The notes: generated by a model from the letters alone, not told the origin. A stretch of 64,000 nucleotides of DNA from an uncultured Nocardioides sp. (GCF_947489365.1 NZ_CANLDB010000007.1:190247-254246); one strand, 5' to 3'; numbered from the stretch's first letter, positions 38,792 to 47,450 are shown. Numbers and translations are program-made.

Positions 38792-39574
38792 GTGCTCATG
38801 CTGCTGCCCCCGAGCGAGGGCAAGACGGCCGCCCGTCGGGGTCGTCCGATGGACCTGTCGACCCTCTCCTCCCCCGGTCTGCGGGACGCCCGCCAGGAGG
38901 TCCTCGACGCCCTGGTGACCCTGTGCGAGGGCGACCCGGCCGCCGCGGCCGGCGTCCTCGGCCTCACCTCCGGGCAGCGGGACCTGGTCCACGCCAACGT
39001 CGACCTGCCGCACGCGCCGACCGCGCGGGCCGACCGGGTCTACACCGGGGTCCTGTACGACGCCCTGGACCCGGCGGGCCTCGACAGCGCCGCCCGTCGG
39101 CGCGCCACGTCGCGGGTCGCGATCACCTCCTCGCTCTTCGGGGTGCTGCGACCCGGCGACCGCGTCCCGGCGTACCGGCTGTCCGGGTCGGTCACCCTCC
39201 CCGGCCTCGGCTCGGTCGCCGGCCACTGGCGCCGCCACCTCGGCCCGGCCCTGGACGACCTCCGCGGCGACGGGCTCCTCGTCGACCTGCGCTCCGGCAC
39301 GTACGCGGCGTTCTGGAAGCCCCCCGCCGAGCTCGCCCGACGCGTGGCGACCGTGCGGGTGCTCAACGTCGCCGACGACGGCACCCGGACCGTCGTCAGC
39401 CACTTCAACAAGCACACCAAGGGGCTGCTGGTGCGCGCCCTGCTGCTGGACGGTGCCAACCCCCGCACCCCCGCCGCCCTCGCCGCCGTGCTGCGCGACC
39501 TGGGCTGGGCCGTGGAGGTCGACGAGCCCACGCCGGCGGGGACCCGGCTCGACGTCCTGCTGCCCGCGGGCTAG
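38792..39574 (+). CDS. yaaA: YaaA family (DUF328) peroxide-stress protein
   Basis: This 260-aa protein begins MLMLLPPSEGKT and continues with RVYTGVLYDALD, ITSSLFGVLRPGDRVPAYRL, and a C-terminal VSHFNKHTKGLLVRALL, the ordered motifs of YaaA. In E. coli, YaaA limits iron-driven damage under peroxide stress and binds DNA. GTG start at 38792, alternative ATG at 38798. Stop codon overlaps that of the convergent phosphatase gene (palindromic CTAG). Confidence 0.88.
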   Translation: MLMLLPPSEGKTAARRGRPMDLSTLSSPGLRDARQEVLDALVTLCEGDPAAAAGVLGLTSGQRDLVHANVDLPHAPTARADRVYTGVLYDALDPAGLDSAARRRATSRVAITSSLFGVLRPGDRVPAYRLSGSVTLPGLGSVAGHWRRHLGPALDDLRGDGLLVDLRSGTYAAFWKPPAELARRVATVRVLNVADDGTRTVVSHFNKHTKGLLVRALLLDGANPRTPAALAAVLRDLGWAVEVDEPTPAGTRLDVLLPAG

Positions 39575-40284
39575 AGACGGGGCGTGTGCGGGCCGGTGTC
39601 GAAGCCCCTGACCGACGCCCGCCCACCCGCGTGGGCGACGACCGTGACCGAGGCCGGTGACAGCTCCATCGCGTAGAGCGCGGACAACGGTGCACCCAGC
39701 GCGTCGGCGACGAGCACCTTGATCGGGGTGACGTGGCTGACGACCACCACCGTCCGACCGGCGTACGACGCCAGCACGCGGTCCCTGGCGGCCAGGACGC
39801 GGTCGCGCACGGCGCCGAACGACTCCCCCGTCCCCCCGGCGGCGACGTCCGGGGAGGCGACCCACGTGTCCAGCGCCGCGGCGTCCGCGGCCCGGACCTC
39901 CGCGAAGGTCATGCCCTCCCAGCCGCCGAAGTCGGTCTCGGCGAAGCCGTCCTCGGTTCCTGCCGGCCCGAGGCCGGTGACCTCCGCCAGCACCCCCGCC
40001 GTCTCGACCGTTCGACGCACCGGCGAGGTCACCAGGACCGCGTCGGCGGGCAGGGCCGGAGCCAGCCACGCCGCGGTGGCCCGTGCCTGCTCGCGCCCGG
40101 CGTCCGACAGCGGCGGGTTGGCGCCGGTGAGGCCACCGGAGAACCGCTTCTCGGCGGTGTGCACGGTGACCCCGTGCCGCACCAGCACGAGCGTGGTCGT
40201 CTCGCCCCCGCCACCGCCCCAGCCGCGCTGCGGCGTCTGCGGCGTCTGCGGGGTCGCGGCGGTGGGGTCCGTCCCCGCCGTCAC
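39571..40284 (-). CDS. Histidine phosphatase family protein (phosphatase half of the Rv2228c-type gene)
   Basis: The protein is 237 aa from GTG at 40284, overlapping the zinc-ribbon gene by 4 bp (GTGA). The phosphohistidine motif LVRHGVTVHT is at about residues 33-42, then SGGLTGANPPLSDAGREQA, TSPVRRTVETA, and VVVSHVTPIKVLV with the second catalytic His. In mycobacteria the orthologous gene encodes an RNase HI domain fused to this alpha-ribazole-phosphatase-like domain; here the RNase H part is missing, replaced by a short Pro/Gly-rich N terminus. It may still act as an alpha-ribazole phosphatase (cobalamin) or general phosphatase. Confidence 0.85.
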   Translation of the reverse strand: MTAGTDPTAATPQTPQTPQRGWGGGGGETTTLVLVRHGVTVHTAEKRFSGGLTGANPPLSDAGREQARATAAWLAPALPADAVLVTSPVRRTVETAGVLAEVTGLGPAGTEDGFAETDFGGWEGMTFAEVRAADAAALDTWVASPDVAAGGTGESFGAVRDRVLAARDRVLASYAGRTVVVVSHVTPIKVLVADALGAPLSALYAMELSPASVTVVAHAGGRASVRGFDTGPHTPRL

Positions 40285-41021
40285 AGCCCGGACTCGGCGG
40301 TCCGGACCAGGATGCGCTGGCACTCCTCGCAGCGCACGACCTCGTCGGGCGCCGCCGCACGGATCGTGTTCAGCTCGGCCGCGTCGACGGACAGCTGGCA
40401 GCCGCCGCAGGCCCGGGCCCGCAGCAGCGCGGCGCCGACGCCGTCCTTGGCGGCCCGCAGGCGCTCGTACAGCGCGGTGAGGTCGTCGGGCACCTGCTCG
40501 GCCACGGGGCCGCGCTCGGCCTCCAGGGTCACGAGCTCGGCGTCGATCTCGGCGAAGGCGGCGTCCCGGGCGGCGGCCAGGTCGGCCAGTCGGTGCTCGA
40601 CCGCCTCGAGGCGCTCCTGCGCTCCCGTGAGCCGTCCCTGCGCCTCCTCCTGACGCTCCATGACCTCGAGCTCGGTGTCCTCCAGCGAGGCGATGCGGCG
40701 GGCCAGGGAGACCAGCTCGGCCTGGATCCGCTCCAGGTCCTTCGGCCCCACGGAGCCGGTGTCGAGCCGCTCCTGGTCGCGGCGCTGCCGGGCGCGGACG
40801 GCCTCGACGTCGGAGTCGGCCTTCGCCTGCTCGGCCGCCAGGTCGTCGACCGCGATGCGGGCGTCCCGGACCTCGTCGTCGACGCGCCGCCGCTCGGCCT
40901 CCAGCGCGGCGATCTCCACGAGCTCGGGGAGGTGGGTGCGACGGTGGCGCAGGCGGTCCGCCCGGGTGTCGAGGTCCTGGACGTCGAGCAACCGGAGCTG
41001 GGCGGCGGGGTCGGCCTTCAG
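40281..41021 (-). CDS. C4-type zinc-ribbon coiled-coil protein
   Basis: The protein is 246 aa from a proposed CTG start at 41021. AAGGAG lies 6 nt before that CTG, and the next start-like codon, TTG at 40991, has no ribosome-binding site. The N-terminal 190 residues form a long antiparallel coiled coil (repeated Glu/Arg/Leu heptads). The C terminus carries ACGGCQLSV and VRCEECQRIL, a C4 zinc ribbon. Orthologues lie between the RNase H/phosphatase and Nif3 genes across actinobacteria. The function is unclear, perhaps nucleic-acid or adaptor binding. Confidence 0.85.
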   Translation of the reverse strand: MKADPAAQLRLLDVQDLDTRADRLRHRRTHLPELVEIAALEAERRRVDDEVRDARIAVDDLAAEQAKADSDVEAVRARQRRDQERLDTGSVGPKDLERIQAELVSLARRIASLEDTELEVMERQEEAQGRLTGAQERLEAVEHRLADLAAARDAAFAEIDAELVTLEAERGPVAEQVPDDLTALYERLRAAKDGVGAALLRARACGGCQLSVDAAELNTIRAAAPDEVVRCEECQRILVRTAESGL

Positions 41022-41049
41022 CGTGTTCTCCTTCTCTGCCCCGGGACGC

Positions 41050-42180
41050 TCAGAGCCGCAGGTCCCAGGGGTCGGTGCGCGTCGTGCTGACGCGCGTCTC
41101 CACCGTATCGCCCACCGCGGCCGTCAGCCGGTCGGCGAGGGCCGGGAGCCAGGTCGACTCGGCCGCCCAGTGGGCGACGTCGACCAGCGCGGGCCCCCCG
41201 GCCGCGGCGGACTGCTCGGCGAACTCGGCCGCGCGGTGGTGCCGCAGGTCGCTGGTGAGGTAGACGTCGACGTCGGAGCCGGCGAGCTCGTCGAGCAGGA
41301 AGTCGCCCGACCCGCCGCAGACCGCGACCCGGCGTACGACGCGCTCGAGGTCACCGAGCACGCGGACGCCCTGCGCCGTCGCGGGCAGCGCGTCCACGAC
41401 GGTCTCGGCGAAGCCGCGCAGCGTCGTCGGGTCGACGACGCCCCTCCGGCCCGTCCCGGCCTCCCGCGAGCCCGGCGAGGCCAGCTCCAGCAGCGAGTAG
41501 GCCGGCTCCTCGTACGGGTGCGCCGCCAGCAGGGCCGTCATCACCGCGCCGCGGAGCCGCCGCGGGAGCACCGCCTCGATGCGGTCCTCCTCGACCACCG
41601 TCAGCGACCCGACCTCGCCGATGGCCGGGCTCGCGCCGTCGAGGGGGCGGAACCGTCCCAGGCCGGGGACGGTGAACGTGCAGTGGTCGTAGTCCCCGAT
41701 CGCCCCCGCACCGGCCTCCGCGATGGCGGCGCGCACCGGCGGTGCGGCGTCGGTCGGCACGCAGGCGACCAGCAGGTCGAGCGGCTCGGTCGCCGCGGGC
41801 CGGATCGGCCGCAGGTCACGCAGCCCCAGGGCGTGGGCGAGCGCCTCGGAGACGCCGCCGACCGCGTGGTCCGCGTTGGTGTGCGCCGTCAGCAGTGCGC
41901 AGCCGCCCTTCGTCAGGGTGGCGAGGGTGCGCCCCTTGGGCGTGGTCGCCGCCACGCCGTGCACGGGGGTCAGGAACAGCGGGTGGTGGCAGACGAGCAG
42001 GTCCGCCCCCCACGCGACCGCCTCCTGCGCGACCTCCTCGGTCGGGTCGACCGCCAGCATCACCTTGGCCACGCCGTCGGCCGGGTCGCCCGCGACCAGC
42101 CCCACGGCGTCCCACGACTCCGCGGTGCTCGGCGGGTACCAGGCGTGGAGCAGGTCGACGAGATCGCCCAGGGTGCGCAT
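41050..42180 (-). CDS. Nif3-like dinuclear metal-center hexameric protein
   Basis: This 376-aa protein has both halves of the Nif3 fold with the interposed CutA-like domain. Metal ligands: VCHHPLFLTPV (about residue 64), HTNADHAVGG, and the C-terminal VDVAHWAAESTWLPAL. The inserted domain ends with HPYEEPAYSLLEL. The role is debated; some family members have GTP cyclohydrolase-type activity. ATG at 42180. Runs into the zinc-ribbon gene with 28 bp between stop and start. Confidence 0.9.
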   Translation of the reverse strand: MRTLGDLVDLLHAWYPPSTAESWDAVGLVAGDPADGVAKVMLAVDPTEEVAQEAVAWGADLLVCHHPLFLTPVHGVAATTPKGRTLATLTKGGCALLTAHTNADHAVGGVSEALAHALGLRDLRPIRPAATEPLDLLVACVPTDAAPPVRAAIAEAGAGAIGDYDHCTFTVPGLGRFRPLDGASPAIGEVGSLTVVEEDRIEAVLPRRLRGAVMTALLAAHPYEEPAYSLLELASPGSREAGTGRRGVVDPTTLRGFAETVVDALPATAQGVRVLGDLERVVRRVAVCGGSGDFLLDELAGSDVDVYLTSDLRHHRAAEFAEQSAAAGGPALVDVAHWAAESTWLPALADRLTAAVGDTVETRVSTTRTDPWDLRL

Positions 42181-42208
42181 GGCGGTCAGGCTAACGACGC
42201 CTCCCCGC

Positions 42209-43741
42209 TCAGTTGACCTGGCGGTCCCGCCCCTCCCAGTACGGCGCCCGCAGCTTGAACTTCTGCAGCTTGCCGGTCGCCGTACGGGCCAGCTCGTCGC
42301 GGAACTCGATCGACGTCGGCGCCTTGTAGCGCGCCACCCGCTCCTTGCAGTGCGCGATGAGGTCAGCCTCGGTGGCCTCCTGGCCCTCCGCGAGGACGAC
42401 GAGGGCCAGGATCGTCTCGCCCCACTTCTCGTGGGGGACGCCGATGACGGCGACCTCGGCGACCGCCGGGTGGGAGAACAGCGCGTCCTCGACCTCGATC
42501 GACGACACGTTCTCGCCACCGGTGATGATCACGTCCTTGCGGCGGTCCGCGATCGTCAGGTAGCCGTCCTCGCCGATCGTCCCGCCGTCCCCGGTGTGGA
42601 ACCAGTCGTCGCGCAGCACCCGCGCGGTCTCCTCCGGCTGCTCCCAGTAGCCCTCGAGGACGACGTTCGACCGGGCGCGCACCTCGCCCTCCTCGTTGGT
42701 CGACAGCCGGACCCCGAGCGCCGGGGCGCCGGCGCGGACCAGCTTGCTCGCGCGCTCCTCGGTGCTCAGGTCGTCCCACTCGGCGCGGGTGCGGTTGACG
42801 GTCAGCAGGGGCGAGGTCTCGGTGAGGCCGTAGATCTGGATGAACTCCCACCCGAGCTCCTCCTCCACCCGCGCCACCGTCCGCGACGGCGGCGGGGCGC
42901 CCGCGACGATGATCCGGGTCCGGTCGCGACCGGGGATCTCGCCCTCCCAGGTCTGCGCGGCCTCGAGGACCGAGGCCACCACCGCGGGGGCGGCGCACAT
43001 GACGGTGACGCCGTGGTCGCGGACCCGGCGCAGGATCTCGGCGCCGTCGATCTTCCGGATCACCACGTGCGGCACGCCCAGGCCGGTCATGGCGAACGGC
43101 ATGCCCCAGCCGTTGGCGTGGAACATCGGCAGGGTGTGCAGGTAGACGTCGCGGTCGGTCACGCCGGCGTGCAGCGCGAACGTGGTGGCGTTGACCCAGA
43201 TGTTGCGGTGGGTGATCTGCACGCCCTTCGGCCTCGCGGTGGTGCCGGAGGTGTAGTTGATGCAGGCCGTCGCCGCCTCGTCCGGCTCCCACGCCCGCGG
43301 CGTCGACCCCGGCGCGGCGTACAGCTCGTCGTCGTCACCGAGGACGTGCTTAACGGGGGCGGTCACCGACGACAGGGAGTCCTCGAGCTCGGGGTCCACC
43401 CACAGCACGGAGGCACCGGAGTGCTCGACGATGTAGGACACCTCGTCGCGGCTGAGGCGGAAGTTGACCGGGACCAGCACCCGGCCGCTGCCCGCGACGC
43501 CGAAGAACGACCCGAGCAGCCGGGCGCTGTTGTGCGACACCACGGCCACCCGCTCCCCGACGCCCACCCCGAGCTCGTCGAGCCGGGCCGCCTGCCGCCG
43601 GGCGAGGTCGCCCAGCTCGGCGTACGTCAGGGTGCCCAGCGAGGGCGCCGGCTGGTCGGGCTCGTCGACGACGCCGGTGCGATCGGCGTACACGGTGGTC
43701 GCACGGTCGATGAAGTCGTTGACGGTCAGCGGGACGTGCAC
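42209..43741 (-). CDS. Acyl-CoA synthetase (AMP-binding)
   Basis: This 510-aa ANL enzyme has the phosphate loop YTSGTTARPKGV, where Ala replaces the more usual Gly. It also has GLTETSP (A5), HTGDGGTIGEDGYLTIADRRKD (A7/A8) and the C-terminal catalytic lysine segment TGKLQKFKL. It probably activates a fatty or aromatic acid; the substrate is unknown. Start ATG at 43741. It lies 28 bp before the Nif3 gene in the same direction and may share its transcript. The start is 56 bp from the TCTCA repeats of the 43858 operon. Confidence 0.88.
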   Translation of the reverse strand: MHVPLTVNDFIDRATTVYADRTGVVDEPDQPAPSLGTLTYAELGDLARRQAARLDELGVGVGERVAVVSHNSARLLGSFFGVAGSGRVLVPVNFRLSRDEVSYIVEHSGASVLWVDPELEDSLSSVTAPVKHVLGDDDELYAAPGSTPRAWEPDEAATACINYTSGTTARPKGVQITHRNIWVNATTFALHAGVTDRDVYLHTLPMFHANGWGMPFAMTGLGVPHVVIRKIDGAEILRRVRDHGVTVMCAAPAVVASVLEAAQTWEGEIPGRDRTRIIVAGAPPPSRTVARVEEELGWEFIQIYGLTETSPLLTVNRTRAEWDDLSTEERASKLVRAGAPALGVRLSTNEEGEVRARSNVVLEGYWEQPEETARVLRDDWFHTGDGGTIGEDGYLTIADRRKDVIITGGENVSSIEVEDALFSHPAVAEVAVIGVPHEKWGETILALVVLAEGQEATEADLIAHCKERVARYKAPTSIEFRDELARTATGKLQKFKLRAPYWEGRDRQVN

Positions 43742-43797
43742 GGGTGACCTCCATCACGTGGGCAGTGGCGACACAGTAGTCCGGGCCGCCGACGAAC

Positions 43798-43823
43798 ATG
43801 AGAGACCTCTCATGCCGGTCTCA
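43798..43823 (+). promoter_or_regulatory. TCTCA direct repeats and palindrome upstream of the 43858 operon
   Basis: The palindrome ATGAGAGACCTCTCAT (43798-43813) overlaps TCTCA at 43808-43812, and another TCTCA lies at 43819-43823, 11 bp on. The stretch CTCTCATGCCGGTCTCACC is matched with three substitutions in front of the 47447 gene on the opposite strand. Probable binding site of the 45781 regulator. Confidence 0.65.
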
Positions 43824-43857
43824 CCTCCCGTCCACCTGGGCGGGTCAGGATCGCTCC

Positions 43858-44265
43858 ATGTCCACGTTGGTCAAGGTGCTCCTGGGTCTCGCGCTCGTCG
43901 TCCCCATGGGCGCGTACGTCGTCGGCTCGCTCGTCGCCTCGTCCTCGGAGCCCGTGGCGGGACAGTCCGCGGTCGTCGTCCCGGCTCCGCTCGGGGAGCG
44001 CGTCGTCGAGCCAGGGGTGCGCTTCGAGAGGCGACCCACGCCCGAGCCGCGCGCCCAGGACGACGACGACGCGGACGACGCCGACGACGGGTCGGCGACG
44101 GGTGGTGACGACGCGGGCGGTGGGGTCCCGGACGACGACGGCGTCGAGGTCGTCACCCCGGAGCCGCAGCCCGTCCCCCCGCCCGCGGGCGACGACGACG
44201 ATGATGACGATGACGACGACGACGGCGGGGACGACGATGACGACGACGACGGGGACGACGACTGA
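43858..44265 (+). CDS. Membrane-anchored Asp-rich protein
   Basis: The protein is 135 aa with one N-terminal transmembrane helix (about residues 7-28). A Pro/Val-rich linker follows, then a C-terminal half that is mostly Asp with Gly, ending in runs of eleven and seven Asp. Such a tail is fully disordered and strongly charged; it could bind calcium or other cations, or act as a repulsive spacer. The DNA is a GAC-type microsatellite. First gene of the operon 43858-46449, with a strong 3' overlap with the kinase start (29 bp). Confidence 0.7.
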   Translation: MSTLVKVLLGLALVVPMGAYVVGSLVASSSEPVAGQSAVVVPAPLGERVVEPGVRFERRPTPEPRAQDDDDADDADDGSATGGDDAGGGVPDDDGVEVVTPEPQPVPPPAGDDDDDDDDDDDGGDDDDDDDGDDD

Positions 44266-45796
44266 GCCCTCGCCGCGCCGCCGCCTGTCCGGGGCCTTCT
44301 CGGTCCGCACCCGGATCACCGTCGTCATCACGCTCCTGGCCAGTCTCGCGATGGCCGGGGCCGGCCTGCTCGTCTACGTCCTCGAGGCCGCCCGGGTGGA
44401 GCGGCAGACCATCGAGCAGATCGACCAGGAGACCGCCGAGTTCCGTGAGCTGCAGCGCGGGGACGACCCCGAGACCGGCGAGCCCTTCACCAGCGCCGAC
44501 CGGCTGCTGCGCCTGTTCATCCAGCGCAACGTGCCGGACGACGACGAGATGCTCGTGATCTACCCGCCGGGCACGGGCCGGCCGACCGCGCGCACGCCCG
44601 GCTCCTACGGCGACACCCTGCTCGACGAGGACCGCTACGCCGAGGCGGTCGCCGACCTGACGGACACCGGCGGGACCTCGGTCCTGAACGACTTCGAGCC
44701 GTACGGCGAGACCTGGGTGACGGTCCTGCCCGTCCTCGAGGAGGACAGCCCGGAGCCCGGCGCCCTGGTGATCGTCAACTTCCTGGACGACGAGCGCTCG
44801 GAGATCAGCAACACGATCCGCACGTACACGATCGTGGCCGTGCTGAGCCTCGGTCTGATCGTGCTGCTCGCGGGCACCCAGTCCGGACGCCTCCTGGCGC
44901 CGCTGCGGACCCTGCGGGACACCGCCGAGGACATCGGGACCACCGACCTGTCGCGCCGCATCCCCGAGCGGGGGAACGACGACATCACCGCCCTGACGCG
45001 CACCGTCAACACGATGCTGGACCGCCTCGAGCACGGCTTCGGCGCCCAGCGCCAGTTCCTGGACGACGCCGGCCACGAGCTGAAGACCCCGCTGACCGTG
45101 CTGCGCGGCCACCTCGAGCTGCTCGACGCCTCCGACACCGAGGACGTCGAGGAGACGCGCGCCCTGCTGCTCGAGGAGATCGACCGCATGTCGCGGCTGG
45201 TGGGCGACCTCATCCTGCTGGCCAAGGCCGACCGTCCCGACTTCACCCGCGTGCGTCCCGTCGGCGTCGGCTCGCTGACCAGGGGGGTCCTGGCCAGGGC
45301 CCGGGGGTTGGGCGACCGGGCCTGGCGGGACGACGGCACGGCCACCGACGCGCTCGTGTCGGCGGACTCCCAGCGGCTCACGCAGGCCCTGCTGCAGCTC
45401 GCCGACAACGCCGTCAAGCACACCGGTCCGGGCGACGTCGTCGCCGTCGGGTCCGACGCCGACGAGGACCGGGTGCGGCTGTGGGTCCGCGACACCGGCG
45501 ACGGGGTGCCCGATGCGGACCGCGAGCGCATCTTCCAGCGCTTCGGGCGCAGCACGGTCCGCGACGGGGACGAGGGCTTCGGCCTCGGCCTGTCCATCGT
45601 GTCCGCGATCGTCGCCGCCCACCACGGCACGGTGCACGTCGAGGACGCCGAGCCCCGCGGCTCTCGCTTCGTGCTCACCCTCCCCCGCGCCGTCGTCCCG
45701 GCCCACGCCGCCGACGAGTCCCCCGTCCTGCCGCCACCGTCCACACGGTCCGCGGCGCCGTCCACCACCGAGGAGCACCCGTGGCCCGCATCCTGA
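44237..45796 (+). CDS. Sensor histidine kinase (two-component system 3)
   Basis: The protein is 519 aa from ATG at 44237, inside the Asp-repeat end of the previous gene; the frame is open much further upstream but only as repeat readthrough (poly-Thr). Transmembrane helices at about residues 27-50 and 197-216 bracket a 145-residue extracytoplasmic domain. HAMP follows at about 217-270. Phosphoacceptor His280 lies in DDAGHELKTPLTVL. The ATPase domain has QLADNAVKHTG (N box), VRDTGDGVPD and GFGLGLSIV. Stop overlaps the regulator start by 16 bp. Confidence 0.93.
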   Translation: MTTTTGTTTEPSPRRRLSGAFSVRTRITVVITLLASLAMAGAGLLVYVLEAARVERQTIEQIDQETAEFRELQRGDDPETGEPFTSADRLLRLFIQRNVPDDDEMLVIYPPGTGRPTARTPGSYGDTLLDEDRYAEAVADLTDTGGTSVLNDFEPYGETWVTVLPVLEEDSPEPGALVIVNFLDDERSEISNTIRTYTIVAVLSLGLIVLLAGTQSGRLLAPLRTLRDTAEDIGTTDLSRRIPERGNDDITALTRTVNTMLDRLEHGFGAQRQFLDDAGHELKTPLTVLRGHLELLDASDTEDVEETRALLLEEIDRMSRLVGDLILLAKADRPDFTRVRPVGVGSLTRGVLARARGLGDRAWRDDGTATDALVSADSQRLTQALLQLADNAVKHTGPGDVVAVGSDADEDRVRLWVRDTGDGVPDADRERIFQRFGRSTVRDGDEGFGLGLSIVSAIVAAHHGTVHVEDAEPRGSRFVLTLPRAVVPAHAADESPVLPPPSTRSAAPSTTEEHPWPAS

Positions 45797-46449
45797 TCGT
45801 CGAGGACGAGGACCGCATCGCGTCCTTCGTCGCCAAGGGACTCAAGGCCGACGGCCACGTCGCGACGACGGTCGGGGACGGCCACTCCGGCCTCGACGAG
45901 GCCCTCTCGGGCGCCTACGACCTCGTGGTGCTCGACATCGGCCTGCCCGGGATGGACGGGTTCGAGGTGCTGGACCAGCTCCGCTCCTCCGGTTCCCGGG
46001 TGCCGGTGGTGGTCCTCACCGCCCGCGACTCGGTCACCGACACCGTGGCGGCCCTCGAGACCGGGGCCGACGACTACATGCCCAAGCCGTTCCGCTTCGC
46101 CGAGCTGCTCGCCCGGATCCGGCTGCGGCTGCGCCAGGGCTCGGACGGCCCGGCCGCCCGCGACGACGCCCTCGCCGTGGGTGAGGTGACCCTCGACCTA
46201 CGCACCCGCCGGGCGAGCGTCGGCGGCCGGCAGGTCGACCTGTCGGCGCGCGAGTTCACCCTCGCCGAGATCTTCATGATGAACCCCGGCCAGGTGCTCT
46301 CCCGCGAGCAGCTCCTCGACCACGTCTGGGGCTTCGACTTCGACCCCGGCTCCAACGTCGTCGACGTGTACGTCGGCTACCTGCGCAAGAAGTTCGGCGC
46401 CGGCACGATCAGCACGGTGCGCGGGATGGGCTACCGCTTCGACGCGTAG
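45781..46449 (+). CDS. OmpR-family response regulator (two-component system 3)
   Basis: The protein is 222 aa. Receiver: VEDEDR, phosphoacceptor Asp52 in VVLDIGLPG, and YMPKPF. DNA-binding domain: LSAREFTLAEIFMMNPGQVLS, RKKFGAG and STVRGMGYRFD. GTG at 45781 has GAGGAG 6 nt upstream, inside the kinase gene. Partner of the 44237 kinase. The TCTCA/TGAG repeats upstream of its own operon and of the 47447 gene are its likely sites. Confidence 0.94.
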   Translation: MARILIVEDEDRIASFVAKGLKADGHVATTVGDGHSGLDEALSGAYDLVVLDIGLPGMDGFEVLDQLRSSGSRVPVVVLTARDSVTDTVAALETGADDYMPKPFRFAELLARIRLRLRQGSDGPAARDDALAVGEVTLDLRTRRASVGGRQVDLSAREFTLAEIFMMNPGQVLSREQLLDHVWGFDFDPGSNVVDVYVGYLRKKFGAGTISTVRGMGYRFDA

Positions 46450-46484
46450 GTCCAGGGACCACCGGAGGCCGGCTGCCCATGCTC

Positions 46485-46527
46485 GTGCCGCGGATCGCAC
46501 GCAGTGGGTGCGTGCGATCCGCGGCAC
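46485..46527. terminator. Perfect stem-loop between convergent regulator and kinase genes
   Basis: Nineteen-bp perfect arms 46485-46503 and 46509-46527 around loop GTGGG. It lies between the convergent stops at 46449 and 46557, so it is a probable bidirectional terminator. The inner stem TCGCACGCA/TGCGTGCGA is shared with the structure at 14505-14543. Confidence 0.75.
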
Positions 46528-46556
46528 AGACCCGGACCGGGTCCGACCGAGTCGGG

Positions 46557-47450
46557 CTAGCGCACCTTGAAGCCCGCGAGCCGCTGGCGCGGCAGCGCGG
46601 CGAGGACGGGCTCGAGGCTCTCGGCGACCTCGCGGGGGGCGGGGCGGGACGCGGGGTCCGGGTCGAGCATGGCCAGGACCGTCCGGGCGACGTCCGGGTG
46701 CACGTGGCGCGGCAGCGCGGACGGCGACGCGGCCGTCTGCGGGAAGCGCCCGGCGAGGCTCGCGGCGTGCGGGTCGCCGTCCTCGAAGGGGCGGTGGCCG
46801 GCGACGGCGTGGAAGAGGGTGGCCCCGAGGCCCCAGACGTCGCTGGCCGGCCCGGGACGGCCGGTCCTCGGCGGGTCGCACTGCTCGGGGGCCATGTAGG
46901 CGTCGGTCCCGATGACGTGGTCGAGGTCGGCGGCGGCGTCCACCTCGCGGGCGACCGAGAGGTCGATGAGGCGGGCGGGCGAACCCATGATGACGTTGCT
47001 CGGCTTGATGTCGAGGTGGACCCAGCCGAGGCGCCGGAGGTAGTGCAGCGCGGAGGCGATGTCGATCGCCAGCGGCAGGTACTGGTAGTCCTCCAGCGGG
47101 CCGTACCGGCGTACCAGGGAGGACAGCCGGGGGCCGTCCACCGCCTCGAGCACGACGTGGGGCCGGGGACCGTCCAGCTCGTGGCGCAGCCCGCGGACGA
47201 CGACCGGGTGGTTGATCGTCGCCAGGGCCCTGACCTCGCGGCGCAGGCCGCGCAGGCTGCTGCGGTCGTCCACCTGGTCGGGTCGGACGACCTTGACGAC
47301 GACCGGGGAGAACGTGACCTCGTCGAAGGCGAGGTAGGCCTCGTAGGCGGATCCCCCACCCAGGAGCCGGGTGGCGGTCAGCTCGTCGGTGATGGGGTCA
47401 CCGTCGCCGAACCTCCAGCGGTCGTCCGGCTCCTGGGTGGCGGCGCTCAT
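46557..47450 (-). CDS. Serine/threonine protein kinase
   Basis: This 297-aa Hanks-type kinase is all catalytic domain, with no transmembrane helix. Glycine loop LLGGGSAYEAY, Lys53 in VVVKVV, catalytic loop VHLDIKPSN with Asp147 (HLD instead of HRD), and LIDLSVA in place of DFG (Asp163). The activation segment ends GTDAYMAPEQ. The unusual HLD and DLS motifs recur in some bacterial kinases; activity is probable but not certain. ATG at 47450 overlaps the upstream gene's stop by 4 bp (ATGA), so it is co-translated with the secreted protein. Indirectly under TGAG-repeat control. Confidence 0.85.
   Translation of the reverse strand: MSAATQEPDDRWRFGDGDPITDELTATRLLGGGSAYEAYLAFDEVTFSPVVVKVVRPDQVDDRSSLRGLRREVRALATINHPVVVRGLRHELDGPRPHVVLEAVDGPRLSSLVRRYGPLEDYQYLPLAIDIASALHYLRRLGWVHLDIKPSNVIMGSPARLIDLSVAREVDAAADLDHVIGTDAYMAPEQCDPPRTGRPGPASDVWGLGATLFHAVAGHRPFEDGDPHAASLAGRFPQTAASPSALPRHVHPDVARTVLAMLDPDPASRPAPREVAESLEPVLAALPRQRLAGFKVR

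Noticed and set aside
44102..44236. Upstream start for the two-component system 3 kinase
   Set aside because: The additional residues are low-complexity Thr/Arg readthrough of the GAC repeat; ATG at 44237 with a G-rich site in front is more plausible.
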